Assembly: GCA_030612965.1 (NCBI GenBank)
Contig: JAUWMW010000017.1
Location: 1-17,846 of the forward strand
Origin: a bacterium
GTDB lineage: Bacteria; Zixibacteria; MSB-5A5; GN15; FEB-12
Length of the DNA stretch: 17,846 bases
Reading direction: 5' to 3'
This document shows, one piece after another, positions 1-6,721 of the stretch. The position numbers and the translations under genes are program-made. Each line of letters starts with the position of its first letter. The stretch's first letter is position 1. The notes beneath the pieces are model-generated. The model was given only the letters and a program-made list of their open reading frames with translations. It was not told where the DNA came from and did no database searches.

Positions 1-1169
1 ATCTCTTTTACGCCGAACGGCGTCTGCACGTACTTCCCCGATGAAACCCGACTGATCGTGGCCACATTCATTTCCACGGCCTGGGCGATTTCCTCCATGA
101 TGAGCGGATTCAGAAAAGCCGGACCTTTCTCGAAAAACTCAGCCTGCCGTTCAATAATGGCTTCCATAACCCGGATCATGGTGGACCGGCGCTGCTGAAT
201 GGCATTCATCATCCAGCGCGCCTGTTCCAGTTTTTGCCTGATATACTGCTTGGTGTCCTTGGATGTCTCGTTGCCTCGTCGGATAAGATTGCGGTAACTG
301 GTGTTTATGCGCAATCTCGGGATATAATCATCATTGTGCATGACCAGGTACTTGTCATCGAAGCGCTCTACCATCAAATCCGGAATCACCGGCATAGCAC
401 CGGAATCGAAACGACCATGGGCCGGGGTCGGCGAGAGACTCTTAATCACTTCCATCGCCTGCTGCGCCCTTTCCACCGGGACACCCACCATCCGAGCCAC
501 CTGAAGGATCGACTTGCGATCGAGTTCATTGATATGTTCATCTACGATGCGCCAGGCCAGGCAACCCTCCATGCCCTTGTCCCGCATCTGAATCATGAGT
601 GATTCCCGAAGATCGCGCGCCGCTACACCGATGGGATCGAATCGCTGGACGAGAGCAAGTACTTCGTCGATCTTGGATTCCTCTATCTCCAGCTCGGCGG
701 CCATTTCAGGTACGCTTATTGTCAGATAGCCGTCGGGAGCGATATTTCCGATGACGTACTCGGCTATCAGATGCTCCTCCTCCGACAACTTCAGCATGGC
801 CAACTGGTCGCTCAGATGAGTGAACAGGCTTTCCTGTTGAGCGGCGGGACCCTCAAAGCGCTCCTCCTTTTCCTCGCGTGGCAGGTTGACTTTGTAACCC
901 TCATCTTCGTCGGCGAAGAACTGATCCCAATCGACACTGTCATCACTTTCCTTCTTGTCGTCGGCCGCAACATCGAACTCCGACTCTTTGTCAAGGTCAA
1001 GCTGTTCCTCGGCCTCGAGCTCTTCGACTTCCTCCAGGAGGGGGTTGGTAGCCAACTCATGACGAATCGTCTGCTCCAGCTTAAGCGCCGGCATCTGAAG
1101 CATCTTCAGAGACTGGATAAGTTGCGGAGCGAGTATCTGCCTGAGACCTAATCGAAGTTCCAGTTTCAT
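1..1169 (-). CDS. rpoN: RNA polymerase sigma-54 factor RpoN, C-terminus cut by window edge
   Basis: Sigma-54 directs RNA polymerase to -24/-12 promoters and needs an AAA+ activator to open them. My reverse-strand translation from the ATG at 1169 is open for 389 codons and runs off the window. It begins MKLELRLGLRQILAPQLIQS, the glutamine- and leucine-rich region I that contacts activators. A very acidic region II follows at about residues 45-95 (DDKKESDDSVDWDQFF), then the core-binding domain. The last readable part is the helix-turn-helix, with AVEMNVATISRVSSGKYVQT and then PFGVKE. The diagnostic RpoN box (ARRTVAKYRE type) should lie just outside the window. The gene is downstream of lptB on the same strand, the lptB-rpoN order common in Gram-negative bacteria. 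The ribosome-binding site is weak (AGG about 9 bases before the ATG). The family call is certain; the incompleteness is only due to the window. Confidence 0.96.
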   Translation of the reverse strand, partial: MKLELRLGLRQILAPQLIQSLKMLQMPALKLEQTIRHELATNPLLEEVEELEAEEQLDLDKESEFDVAADDKKESDDSVDWDQFFADEDEGYKVNLPREEKEERFEGPAAQQESLFTHLSDQLAMLKLSEEEHLIAEYVIGNIAPDGYLTISVPEMAAELEIEESKIDEVLALVQRFDPIGVAARDLRESLMIQMRDKGMEGCLAWRIVDEHINELDRKSILQVARMVGVPVERAQQAMEVIKSLSPTPAHGRFDSGAMPVIPDLMVERFDDKYLVMHNDDYIPRLRINTSYRNLIRRGNETSKDTKQYIRQKLEQARWMMNAIQQRRSTMIRVMEAIIERQAEFFEKGPAFLNPLIMEEIAQAVEMNVATISRVSSGKYVQTPFGVKE

Positions 1170-1310
1170 CGTTTAACCTATTATCCGCATGTTCATTCTT
1201 CCGCCTTTACCAGCGCAGAAAGCGCCTTTGTAGTAATGTCGGAAGCCATGCTCTCATGATTCATACCACTAACCCAAATCGTTCAGTAATCAGACATCCT
1301 CTTTCCACCG

Positions 1311-2036
1311 TCAATTCAACCTGAATTTCTCTCCAAGGTAGATTTTGCGCGCCTCGGCGTCATTGGCCAGAAACTCCGACGTACCGGATTTGAGAATCTT
1401 ACCGTCACACATGATATACGCACGATCGCAGATCGAGAGGGTTTCGCGAACGTTGTGATCGGTAATCAGAACCCCGAGCTTCTTGGCAATCAGGCGCTTG
1501 ATTATCTTTTGGATATCCTCTACCGCAATCGGATCGATACCGGCGAACGGTTCATCCAGCAGCATAAATTTCGGCTCATTGACAAGGGCGCGGGTTATCT
1601 CGACCCGGCGACGCTCGCCACCGCTGAGAGTATAGGCCATGTTCTTTCTGAGGTCCATCAGATCCAACTCCTCCAGGAGTTCCTGCAGTCTCTGCTTGCG
1701 TTGCTTGCGATTCATTTTCCGAAACTGCAGAATCGACATGATGTTGTCCTCAACCGTCATCTTGCGAAATACCGAAGCCTCCTGGGCGAGATACCCGATC
1801 CCGGCGGCGGCCCGCTTGTACATAGCAAGACGACTAATGTTGCGGTCACCAAGGAACACCTTCCCCCTATCAGGACGAACAAACCCGATGATCATGTAGA
1901 ACGTAGTCGTCTTTCCGGCGCCGTTGGGTCCAAGCAACCCCACTACCTCTCCGGGCTCGACGTTCATCGTGACCTCGTCGACGACAGCCCGTTTTCGGTA
2001 GTATTTAACCAACCTGTCCGAAGTCAATGTGTCCAT
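1311..2036 (-). CDS. lptB: LPS export ABC transporter ATP-binding protein LptB
   Basis: LptB is the cytoplasmic ATPase that, with LptF/LptG, extracts lipopolysaccharide from the inner membrane and drives it along the Lpt bridge. The 241-residue protein has Walker A GPNGAGKT (36-43), a Q-loop (YLAQEASVF, Q85), ABC signature LSGGE (137-141), Walker B FMLLDEPFAGIDP (D161/E162) and the switch histidine in ITDHNVRET (H194). The 'QEASVFRKMTVEDNI' and 'GGERRRVEITRAL' stretches are typical of LptB rather than other ABC ATPases. I place the start at the ATG at 2036, giving MDTLTSDRLVKYY. An upstream in-frame TTG at 2087 would add 17 residues without family support. The gene precedes rpoN by about 140 bases on the same strand and is divergent from the TPR lipoprotein gene. 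No lptA or lptC is in the window. Confidence 0.95.
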   Translation of the reverse strand: MDTLTSDRLVKYYRKRAVVDEVTMNVEPGEVVGLLGPNGAGKTTTFYMIIGFVRPDRGKVFLGDRNISRLAMYKRAAAGIGYLAQEASVFRKMTVEDNIMSILQFRKMNRKQRKQRLQELLEELDLMDLRKNMAYTLSGGERRRVEITRALVNEPKFMLLDEPFAGIDPIAVEDIQKIIKRLIAKKLGVLITDHNVRETLSICDRAYIMCDGKILKSGTSEFLANDAEARKIYLGEKFRLN

Positions 2037-2220
2037 ACCCGAATATAACAGCAACAAACGCCGGAACCAAACAATGTTCTCGGCCAAGCACAGTTTTTGC
2101 TATAGCCCAACCCTTCCGCATAGTGGGAAATAATGGCTTGCTCGTCGGTATAAAAGCATTAACTTCAATAACCGAAATGAGTTAAGGACTTGCTTCAGTA
2201 GTCGAAAAGGATGCTAATAT

Positions 2221-4398
2221 ATGAAAAAAACTCTGATCTTAAGCTTGATTGTCGCGCTCATCGCAGCATGCAGCCAAACACCCCAACAGAAACTGCAGTC
2301 GCTATTCGCCACCGCCGAGGAACAGATAGACCGTTACCAATTTGAAAAGGCCAGGGTCACCATCGACGAAATGGGCGAACTGGATCCGGCCAGCCCTTTT
2401 ATTCCGTATTGTACCGGCCTGATTCACGAGCGTCAACTTAGCTACCAGGACGCGGTGCACGAGTATATGCTGGTTGGGACTGTTGACCCCGCCTTTGGGC
2501 CTGCTCTTGAGGGAATCTGTCGGGCCTTTTCACGCTTGGGAGAGTATACAATCGCAACGCGAGCGGCCTCAGACAACGCTCAGCAACGGCCTGCCGATCC
2601 CGAAGCACCGTTGTTACTGGCCCGGGCCATGATCGGACTCGGGCAGTACCGTGGCGCCGAGCGGGAAATCATAAAGGCCGAGAAGTTGGGCGCCTCATCG
2701 GCCGTTAGTGATCTCATGGTGGCCCGGGTTCTCTATCTCCGCAACGAAATCGATTCGGCTCGAAGCCATCGTGACCGAGTGATGGCCGACCCGCAAGAGT
2801 CCGTGGATTTCCTGGTGGGCGCAGCCGATCTGTACGAGACTGTCGGCCTGATTGACTCGGCGATATCTTTCGGCCGTCGCGCCCTGGAAAGCCGACCCGC
2901 AGACCACGACCTTCTGCTGGATCACTTTTTCCGCTGCATCAGGGTCAGATATTTCTTTGAGGCGCGGCAAGCGATAGCTCGTATCGAAACCGCTGACGGC
3001 GGCGAAGTGGTGCGAACGGGCATGTGGCTGCACTACTATCGCGCCACCGGTGAGCATTCCAAGGCCAGGAGGGCCGCCTCCGATTACCGGAAACTGACCG
3101 ATAAATCAATAATGTCGGTGTTCCTCGATATCTTGGCTCGCGCCGAGAGCTCCGACTTTTTGTCGGCCGGCAGCGACATGGGCATATTACAACTGCGCCT
3201 GAAGAAGGAGGGGTATCTCCCCGAGTTTTATGACTACATGGCTTACACCTTGCAAGCTAACAGCCCCGAAGTAATCTCGGGTACAGAGAATATGGATTTG
3301 TTGCGGCAGTTGTCGGCCGAATACGCCAATGCACTGGAGGTCAAACTCCGCATTGCGCATCTGATGCACAAGATCGGAGATTTCGATGGCTATAAAGAGT
3401 TCATAACCCTGCTGGAGGAGTACCATCGTTCTCAGCCGGATTGGCTTACCGGGATTGCCGACGTGAACGCCGGGATGATCATAAGGAAATACGACCAGTC
3501 CGAACGACTCTACACCCGAGCCCTGGAATTGAACCGCTGGTTTCGGCCGGCTTTTGAGAACTATGTGGCGATGCAGCGAGCGCGTCGGCTGTACTCAGAG
3601 GCATTGGATCTTTTTGAGCAATACTCTCATTTCTCAGAACTCTACCCGGCCATCAGACTGCTTGAGGCTTTGGTGCTGGCTGAAAACAATCGTTTTGATG
3701 AAGCCCAGACGATGCTGATGAGCGGAGCCCGGTTGATCAGTGGAGATCTGACGGCGATCGGGGAGTATCTCGATATCATGAAAAGACGTGGGGAACTTGA
3801 TAGGGTTGATCCGATTATCGATATGCTCAGGACAAGCACTTTCAACGCCGATGCCCTGGGGCTCGCGGCCACCTGGGAGTGTGAGCGTGGGCGGTACCAA
3901 AACGGACTTGATCTAACCGAACAGTCCCTGGCTATCGACCCTGACAACGTCACCGTTCATGCCGTCAAAGCCTGGGCTATGCACGGATTGGATCACCGGG
4001 GTGAGGCCTTCGACATGTTCGAGGAGAACCACAGGCGCGATCGCGATAATGTCGCCAACAACGTATACTATTCGAAACTGCTTGCCTCTGATAAGATTGA
4101 CCTTGACCGGGCCAGCAATATCGCCCGCGAGGCTGTTTTCGACGGCATGGGTGATCTCGACGTATGGATGAATCTTTGCTACGTCTATTTCCAGGCGGAG
4201 CGTTATGACTTGTCGCAGGGCGAAGCTACCAAAGCATCCCGATCTTTCCCCTATCGGCCCGAACCGCATTTCTGGATCGGAATGACTAATTATATGGAAG
4301 ACAATCCCGATGCGAGAGAGAACCTTCAGAAGTCCGTCGCCCTGGGTCTGGCCGGTGACCAACTCAAGCAAGCCCAGGAGGCGCTGGCCAAACTGTGA
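2221..4398 (+). CDS. TPR-repeat lipoprotein
   Basis: This is a 725-residue, probably membrane-anchored scaffold of helical repeats. The N-terminus MKKTLILSLIVALIAAC is a type II signal peptide: KK, a hydrophobic core, and a lipobox IAAC with the lipidated cysteine at C17. After it the whole protein is a series of about 34-residue helical pairs with TPR-like spacing (small residues and alanine at helix packing positions, e.g. 'QYRGAEREIIKAEKLG', 'RYQNGLDLTEQSLAIDPDNV', 'LGAYT/IATRA'-type turns). No catalytic motif is visible. The start is the ATG at 2221, with AAAGG 10 bases upstream. The last TPR runs almost to the C-terminus. It is followed after 67 bases by a sugar epimerase gene on the same strand, so an envelope or polysaccharide role is possible but only inferred. 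It could equally be a general assembly or secretion lipoprotein. Confidence 0.88.
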   Translation: MKKTLILSLIVALIAACSQTPQQKLQSLFATAEEQIDRYQFEKARVTIDEMGELDPASPFIPYCTGLIHERQLSYQDAVHEYMLVGTVDPAFGPALEGICRAFSRLGEYTIATRAASDNAQQRPADPEAPLLLARAMIGLGQYRGAEREIIKAEKLGASSAVSDLMVARVLYLRNEIDSARSHRDRVMADPQESVDFLVGAADLYETVGLIDSAISFGRRALESRPADHDLLLDHFFRCIRVRYFFEARQAIARIETADGGEVVRTGMWLHYYRATGEHSKARRAASDYRKLTDKSIMSVFLDILARAESSDFLSAGSDMGILQLRLKKEGYLPEFYDYMAYTLQANSPEVISGTENMDLLRQLSAEYANALEVKLRIAHLMHKIGDFDGYKEFITLLEEYHRSQPDWLTGIADVNAGMIIRKYDQSERLYTRALELNRWFRPAFENYVAMQRARRLYSEALDLFEQYSHFSELYPAIRLLEALVLAENNRFDEAQTMLMSGARLISGDLTAIGEYLDIMKRRGELDRVDPIIDMLRTSTFNADALGLAATWECERGRYQNGLDLTEQSLAIDPDNVTVHAVKAWAMHGLDHRGEAFDMFEENHRRDRDNVANNVYYSKLLASDKIDLDRASNIAREAVFDGMGDLDVWMNLCYVYFQAERYDLSQGEATKASRSFPYRPEPHFWIGMTNYMEDNPDARENLQKSVALGLAGDQLKQAQEALAKL

Positions 4399-4433
4399 TT
4401 GATAGCCTGAAGTACGCCCAGCAGGTAGGAAAC

Positions 4434-4448
4434 GCTGCGTGGCGCAGC
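4434..4448. repeat. short GC-rich hairpin between TPR gene and epimerase gene
   Basis: GCTGCG, a 3-base loop TGG, then CGCAGC form a perfect 6-bp stem about 35 bases after the TPR gene stop. No T-run follows, so it is not a classical intrinsic terminator. It may be a minor mRNA structure. Confidence 0.4.
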
Positions 4449-4465
4449 CGCGCGGATAGAGAATA

Positions 4466-5455
4466 ATGTCCATTCAGCGAAGGAGTGTCCTGGTCACGGG
4501 CGGTGCCGGGTATATCGGATCGCACCTGGTCGGTCTGCTGCTGAATCACGGATACGGCGTGCGGGTCTTGGACAACCTGACCTTCGGCGGCCAGGGACTT
4601 CTGTCGTATCTGACCCACGCACAGTTTGAGTTCCAGCACGGCGACCTTCGCAAGGAAGAAGACGTGCACGCCGCCATCAGTGGTATTGACAGTATCGTGC
4701 ATCTGGCTGCGATCGTGGGCGACCCGGCCTGTCGAAAGGAACCGGATCTGGCGCGCGAGGTGAATCTAACCGCCTCTGAGATGCTCTGCTCCATCGCGAT
4801 CCAAAGCGGTGTAAAACGATTTGTCTTTGCCTCTACCTGCAGCAACTACGGCCGGATGGATACCAGTGATTCCTTTGTCGATGAAACTTCCCCGTTGAGA
4901 CCGGTGTCGCTCTATGCCGAACTCAAGGTCGGCTTTGAGGAGTATCTTCTGAAGGCACACAGCGCTGGCTTTACACCGACCGTGCTCCGTTTCGCCACTG
5001 CCTATGGACTCTCGCCGCGTCCACGGTTCGACCTGACCGTCAACGAGTTCACGCGTGAGCTAACTCTGTCGCGGCGACTGGAAGTATACGGGCGGCAGTT
5101 CTGGCGACCGTATACTCACGCTCGTGACCTGGCGGCCGCCTGCGTTACGGTGCTGGAAACTGAGACCGAAAAGGTCGCGGGCCAGGCTTTCAACATCGGC
5201 GCGAATGATGAGAACTATCAAAAGGAGAGTCTCGTCGCCATGATCGTCAGAGAACTGGATGCCGATGGCGATAATGTCGTCTACGTACAGCGCGATGAAG
5301 ACCCGCGCGACTACCGCGTCAACTTCGACAAAGCGCGGCGACTGTTGGGATTTGAGTTGAGCCGGAGCGTGAACGATGGGATCCGTGAGATTATCGGCGC
5401 GATCAGATCGGGGATCATCGTTGACCCCGACAGTAGACTATACCGGAACGCATGA
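4466..5455 (+). CDS. NAD-dependent sugar-nucleotide epimerase/dehydratase (extended SDR)
   Basis: A cytoplasmic extended short-chain dehydrogenase/reductase of 329 residues, probably acting on an NDP-sugar for surface polysaccharide synthesis. The Rossmann glycine motif is TGGAGYIG (11-18), with an acidic residue after the second beta strand (LDNL, D36) that favours NAD over NADP. The HLAAIVGDP loop, the catalytic Ser/Thr region (FASTCSNYG, S123/T124) and the YxxxK pair (Y150, K154) are all present. The 'FWRPYTHARDLAAAC' segment is the C-terminal substrate-domain motif of this family. I cannot tell from sequence whether it is a 4-epimerase, a 4,6-dehydratase or a reductase; a Cys in the active-site loop (C125) is notable. 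The ATG at 4466 is preceded by GGATAGAG. It precedes a nucleotidyltransferase gene by 109 bases, suggesting a shared sugar-nucleotide pathway. Confidence 0.9.
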   Translation: MSIQRRSVLVTGGAGYIGSHLVGLLLNHGYGVRVLDNLTFGGQGLLSYLTHAQFEFQHGDLRKEEDVHAAISGIDSIVHLAAIVGDPACRKEPDLAREVNLTASEMLCSIAIQSGVKRFVFASTCSNYGRMDTSDSFVDETSPLRPVSLYAELKVGFEEYLLKAHSAGFTPTVLRFATAYGLSPRPRFDLTVNEFTRELTLSRRLEVYGRQFWRPYTHARDLAAACVTVLETETEKVAGQAFNIGANDENYQKESLVAMIVRELDADGDNVVYVQRDEDPRDYRVNFDKARRLLGFELSRSVNDGIREIIGAIRSGIIVDPDSRLYRNA

Positions 5456-5482
5456 TGAACTTATTCACAATCCCCGGAATCC

Positions 5483-5539
5483 GTCATTGCGAGTTTGCCG
5501 AAGGCACTCGTGCCGTAGGCGAACGCGGCAATCTCAGAC
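5483..5539. repeat. interspersed palindromic repeat of the GTCATTGCGAG...GCAATCTCAGAC type
   Basis: Between the epimerase and nucleotidyltransferase genes is a unit beginning GTCATTGCGAG and ending GCAATCTCAGAC. Its centre (5494-5523) is a near-perfect inverted repeat built around GGCAC-TC-GTGCC, flanked by TTTGCC and GGCGAA. A partial second copy of the same edge (GTCATTGCGAAG) lies at 6690-6701. This edge sequence is one I recognise from intergenic repeats of many environmental bacteria; I did not search for it. The repeat falls in untranslated spacer, and the long open frame crossing it starts inside the epimerase gene and is not convincing protein. Confidence 0.6.
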
Positions 5540-5564
5540 AGAGAAAACGGAGAAGAGCCTGAGG

Positions 5565-6266
5565 ATGGAAGCAATCGTGCTGGCCGGCGGCCAGGGTACA
5601 CGCCTGCTACCGCTGACTGCGGAACTCCCCAAACCGCTGGTAACCATCGGCGACCGACCGATCGTCGATATCCTGCTCCGTCGCTTGCAGCGATGTGGCG
5701 TCACTAAAGTGCGCCTTGCCGTGAACCATCTGGCCCACCTGATAATGGCGGCCATCGGTGACGGCGAACGCTTCGGGCTGGAGGTCATATACGAGCACGA
5801 GAACAAACCTCTTTCCACGGTCGGTCCTCTCAAAGCAATGAGTTCGCTGCCGGATCAGTTCCTCGTAGTCAACGGCGACATCCTCACCGACCTGGATTTT
5901 GCCGAACTGCTTCGACACCATCTGGACGGCGGTACCGATCTGACAGTTGCGATCCACGAGAGAAGCGATATGGTCGACTACGGCGTGATTGAAGTGGGGA
6001 CCGACGGCAAGGTCGCCTCGTTTACCGAGAAACCGGTCAATCACCTGACCGTGTCCATGGGAGTCTATGTATTTTCACGTGAGATCCTCAAGTTCGTACC
6101 TGAGGACAAACCGTTCGGCTTCGACGAGTTGATGCTGAGCTTACTCGAACGAGACGAGCCGGTCAATACCTACCGTTACGATGGTTACTGGTTGGATGTG
6201 GGCCGTCCCGACGACTATCTGCGCGCGCAACGCGACATCGCTCGGGTGCAGAAACTGCTGGAATAG
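5565..6266 (+). CDS. sugar-1-phosphate nucleotidyltransferase (RmlA/GMPP-like)
   Basis: This 233-residue enzyme belongs to the NTP_transferase fold that couples a sugar-1-phosphate to an NTP. It has the nucleotide-binding loop LAGGQGTRLLPLT (6-18) with the following PKP (K23), the metal-binding aspartate in VVNGDILTD (D105), the substrate lysine region FTEKP (155-157) and the closing motif GYWLDVGRPDDY with D211. These match HddC/GMP-type mannose-1-phosphate guanylyltransferases and RmlA relatives; the sugar and base cannot be read from sequence. It lacks the C-terminal left-handed helix domain of larger GMPP enzymes. The frame is open upstream to 5376, but that extension reads through the palindromic repeat. 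The ATG at 5565, preceded by GAGG, begins exactly at the conserved MEAIVLAGG and is the sensible start. Confidence 0.9.
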   Translation: MEAIVLAGGQGTRLLPLTAELPKPLVTIGDRPIVDILLRRLQRCGVTKVRLAVNHLAHLIMAAIGDGERFGLEVIYEHENKPLSTVGPLKAMSSLPDQFLVVNGDILTDLDFAELLRHHLDGGTDLTVAIHERSDMVDYGVIEVGTDGKVASFTEKPVNHLTVSMGVYVFSREILKFVPEDKPFGFDELMLSLLERDEPVNTYRYDGYWLDVGRPDDYLRAQRDIARVQKLLE

Positions 6267-6456
6267 GTGGCAAGCCACACTTTCGCACGCTACCCCTCGA
6301 CATACTAACCCCATCATCACTCGGTACCCCACCTAAAGCGGACAGGCTGTGTTGCAATTGTATATTCCACTGGTTCCTGCGTTCGCCGAAGGTCCGCCGC
6401 GGCGGATGTGAACCGGTGGTTCTTAAGGCTATTTTCCCACAACACCTTAGCGAGAA

Positions 6457-6501
6457 TCGCAGGGTCACAAACCCGACTTCGTCGAGATTAGGACCCTGCG
6501 A
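6457..6501. repeat. perfect 10-bp inverted repeat
   Basis: TCGCAGGGTC at 6457-6466 is the exact reverse complement of GACCCTGCGA at 6492-6501, separated by 25 bases that contain a smaller stem (CGAC-TTC-GTCG). The arm length and internal symmetry suggest a mobile or interspersed repeat rather than a terminator, since no T-run follows on either strand. Confidence 0.6.
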
Positions 6502-6544
6502 AACGGCTTTATGACACAGCCTGGGGCCGACAGGTGGGCTTCAC

Positions 6545-6581
6545 AATAAAAAACCCACCCGACGCTGGCGCTCTGGGTGGG
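6545..6581 (-). terminator. Rho-independent terminator for the carboxypeptidase gene
   Basis: Read on the minus strand, CCCACCC (6581-6575), a 14-base loop, GGGTGGG (6560-6554) and then TTTTTTATT form a classical stem plus U-tract. It lies about 140 bases downstream of the carboxypeptidase stop codon and on its strand. A third GGTGGG copy on the plus strand at 6533-6538 could pair with the same central arm, so an alternative fold exists. Confidence 0.65.
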
Positions 6582-6613
6582 GTGCCGGTTTGCCGCGTGA
6601 CATAATACAGTGG

Positions 6614-6633
6614 GGCAGACCGGGAGGTCTGCC
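6614..6633. repeat. perfect 8-bp hairpin GGCAGACC/GGTCTGCC
   Basis: GGCAGACC (6614-6621), loop GGGA, GGTCTGCC (6626-6633); the stem extends by two more G-C pairs if one base is bulged. It sits between the terminator and the carboxypeptidase stop codon and has no T-run. It looks like part of an interspersed repeat cluster. Confidence 0.55.
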
Positions 6634-6660
6634 GCCCACAGTACATCACATAAGGTCGCT

Positions 6661-6720
6661 TTAGCAGGCTGTTGAAAAACGCTGCAATCGTCATTGCGAA
6701 GTCGCCGCAGCCTTGGGCCG
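6661..6720. repeat. interspersed-repeat edges abutting the carboxypeptidase stop
   Basis: The stretch contains GCAGGCTGTTGAAAAAC (6664-6680), a sequence I recognise as frequent at intergenic repeat and insertion ends in environmental bacteria, followed by GCAATCGTCATTGCGAAG (6684-6701). The latter shares the GTCATTGCGA edge with the unit at 5483-5539. It ends one base before the carboxypeptidase stop codon. Truncated copy; no search was done. Confidence 0.45.
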
Positions 6721-6721
6721 A

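Larger units (their letters stand above)
6267..6721. other. gene-free region of about 455 bases rich in inverted repeats
   Basis: No convincing gene is present. Directly after the nucleotidyltransferase stop lies a small dyad, GTGGC-AA-GCCAC (6267-6278). From about 6457 to 6720 come three strong stem-loops and two interspersed-repeat edges, listed separately. The region between 6280 and 6450 shows nothing I can name apart from a short GC palindrome near 6394-6404 (GTCCGCCGCGGCGGA). Confidence 0.7.

Noticed and set aside
1193..1264. 23-codon frame on the minus strand between lptB and rpoN (MNHESMASDITTKALSALVK...)
   Set aside because: Complete but very short, with no good ribosome-binding site and no recognisable family. 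Could be real if conserved; not enough to call.
2037..2087. TTG start giving a 17-residue longer LptB
   Set aside because: No ribosome-binding site and no family support; the ATG at 2036 starts at the usual LptB N-terminus.
2190..2220. TTGCTT...TAATAT promoter-like pair before the TPR lipoprotein gene
   Set aside because: The -10 would touch the start codon and leave no room for the visible ribosome-binding site; spacing is also 19 bases.
3913..4473. 186-codon frame antisense to the end of the TPR lipoprotein gene
   Set aside because: Shadow of the coding strand: no motif, no ribosome-binding site, and the plus-strand TPR protein is clear.
5376..5564. 63-codon upstream extension of the nucleotidyltransferase frame
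   Set aside because: It begins inside the epimerase gene and reads through a palindromic repeat; the conserved N-terminus starts at the ATG at 5565.
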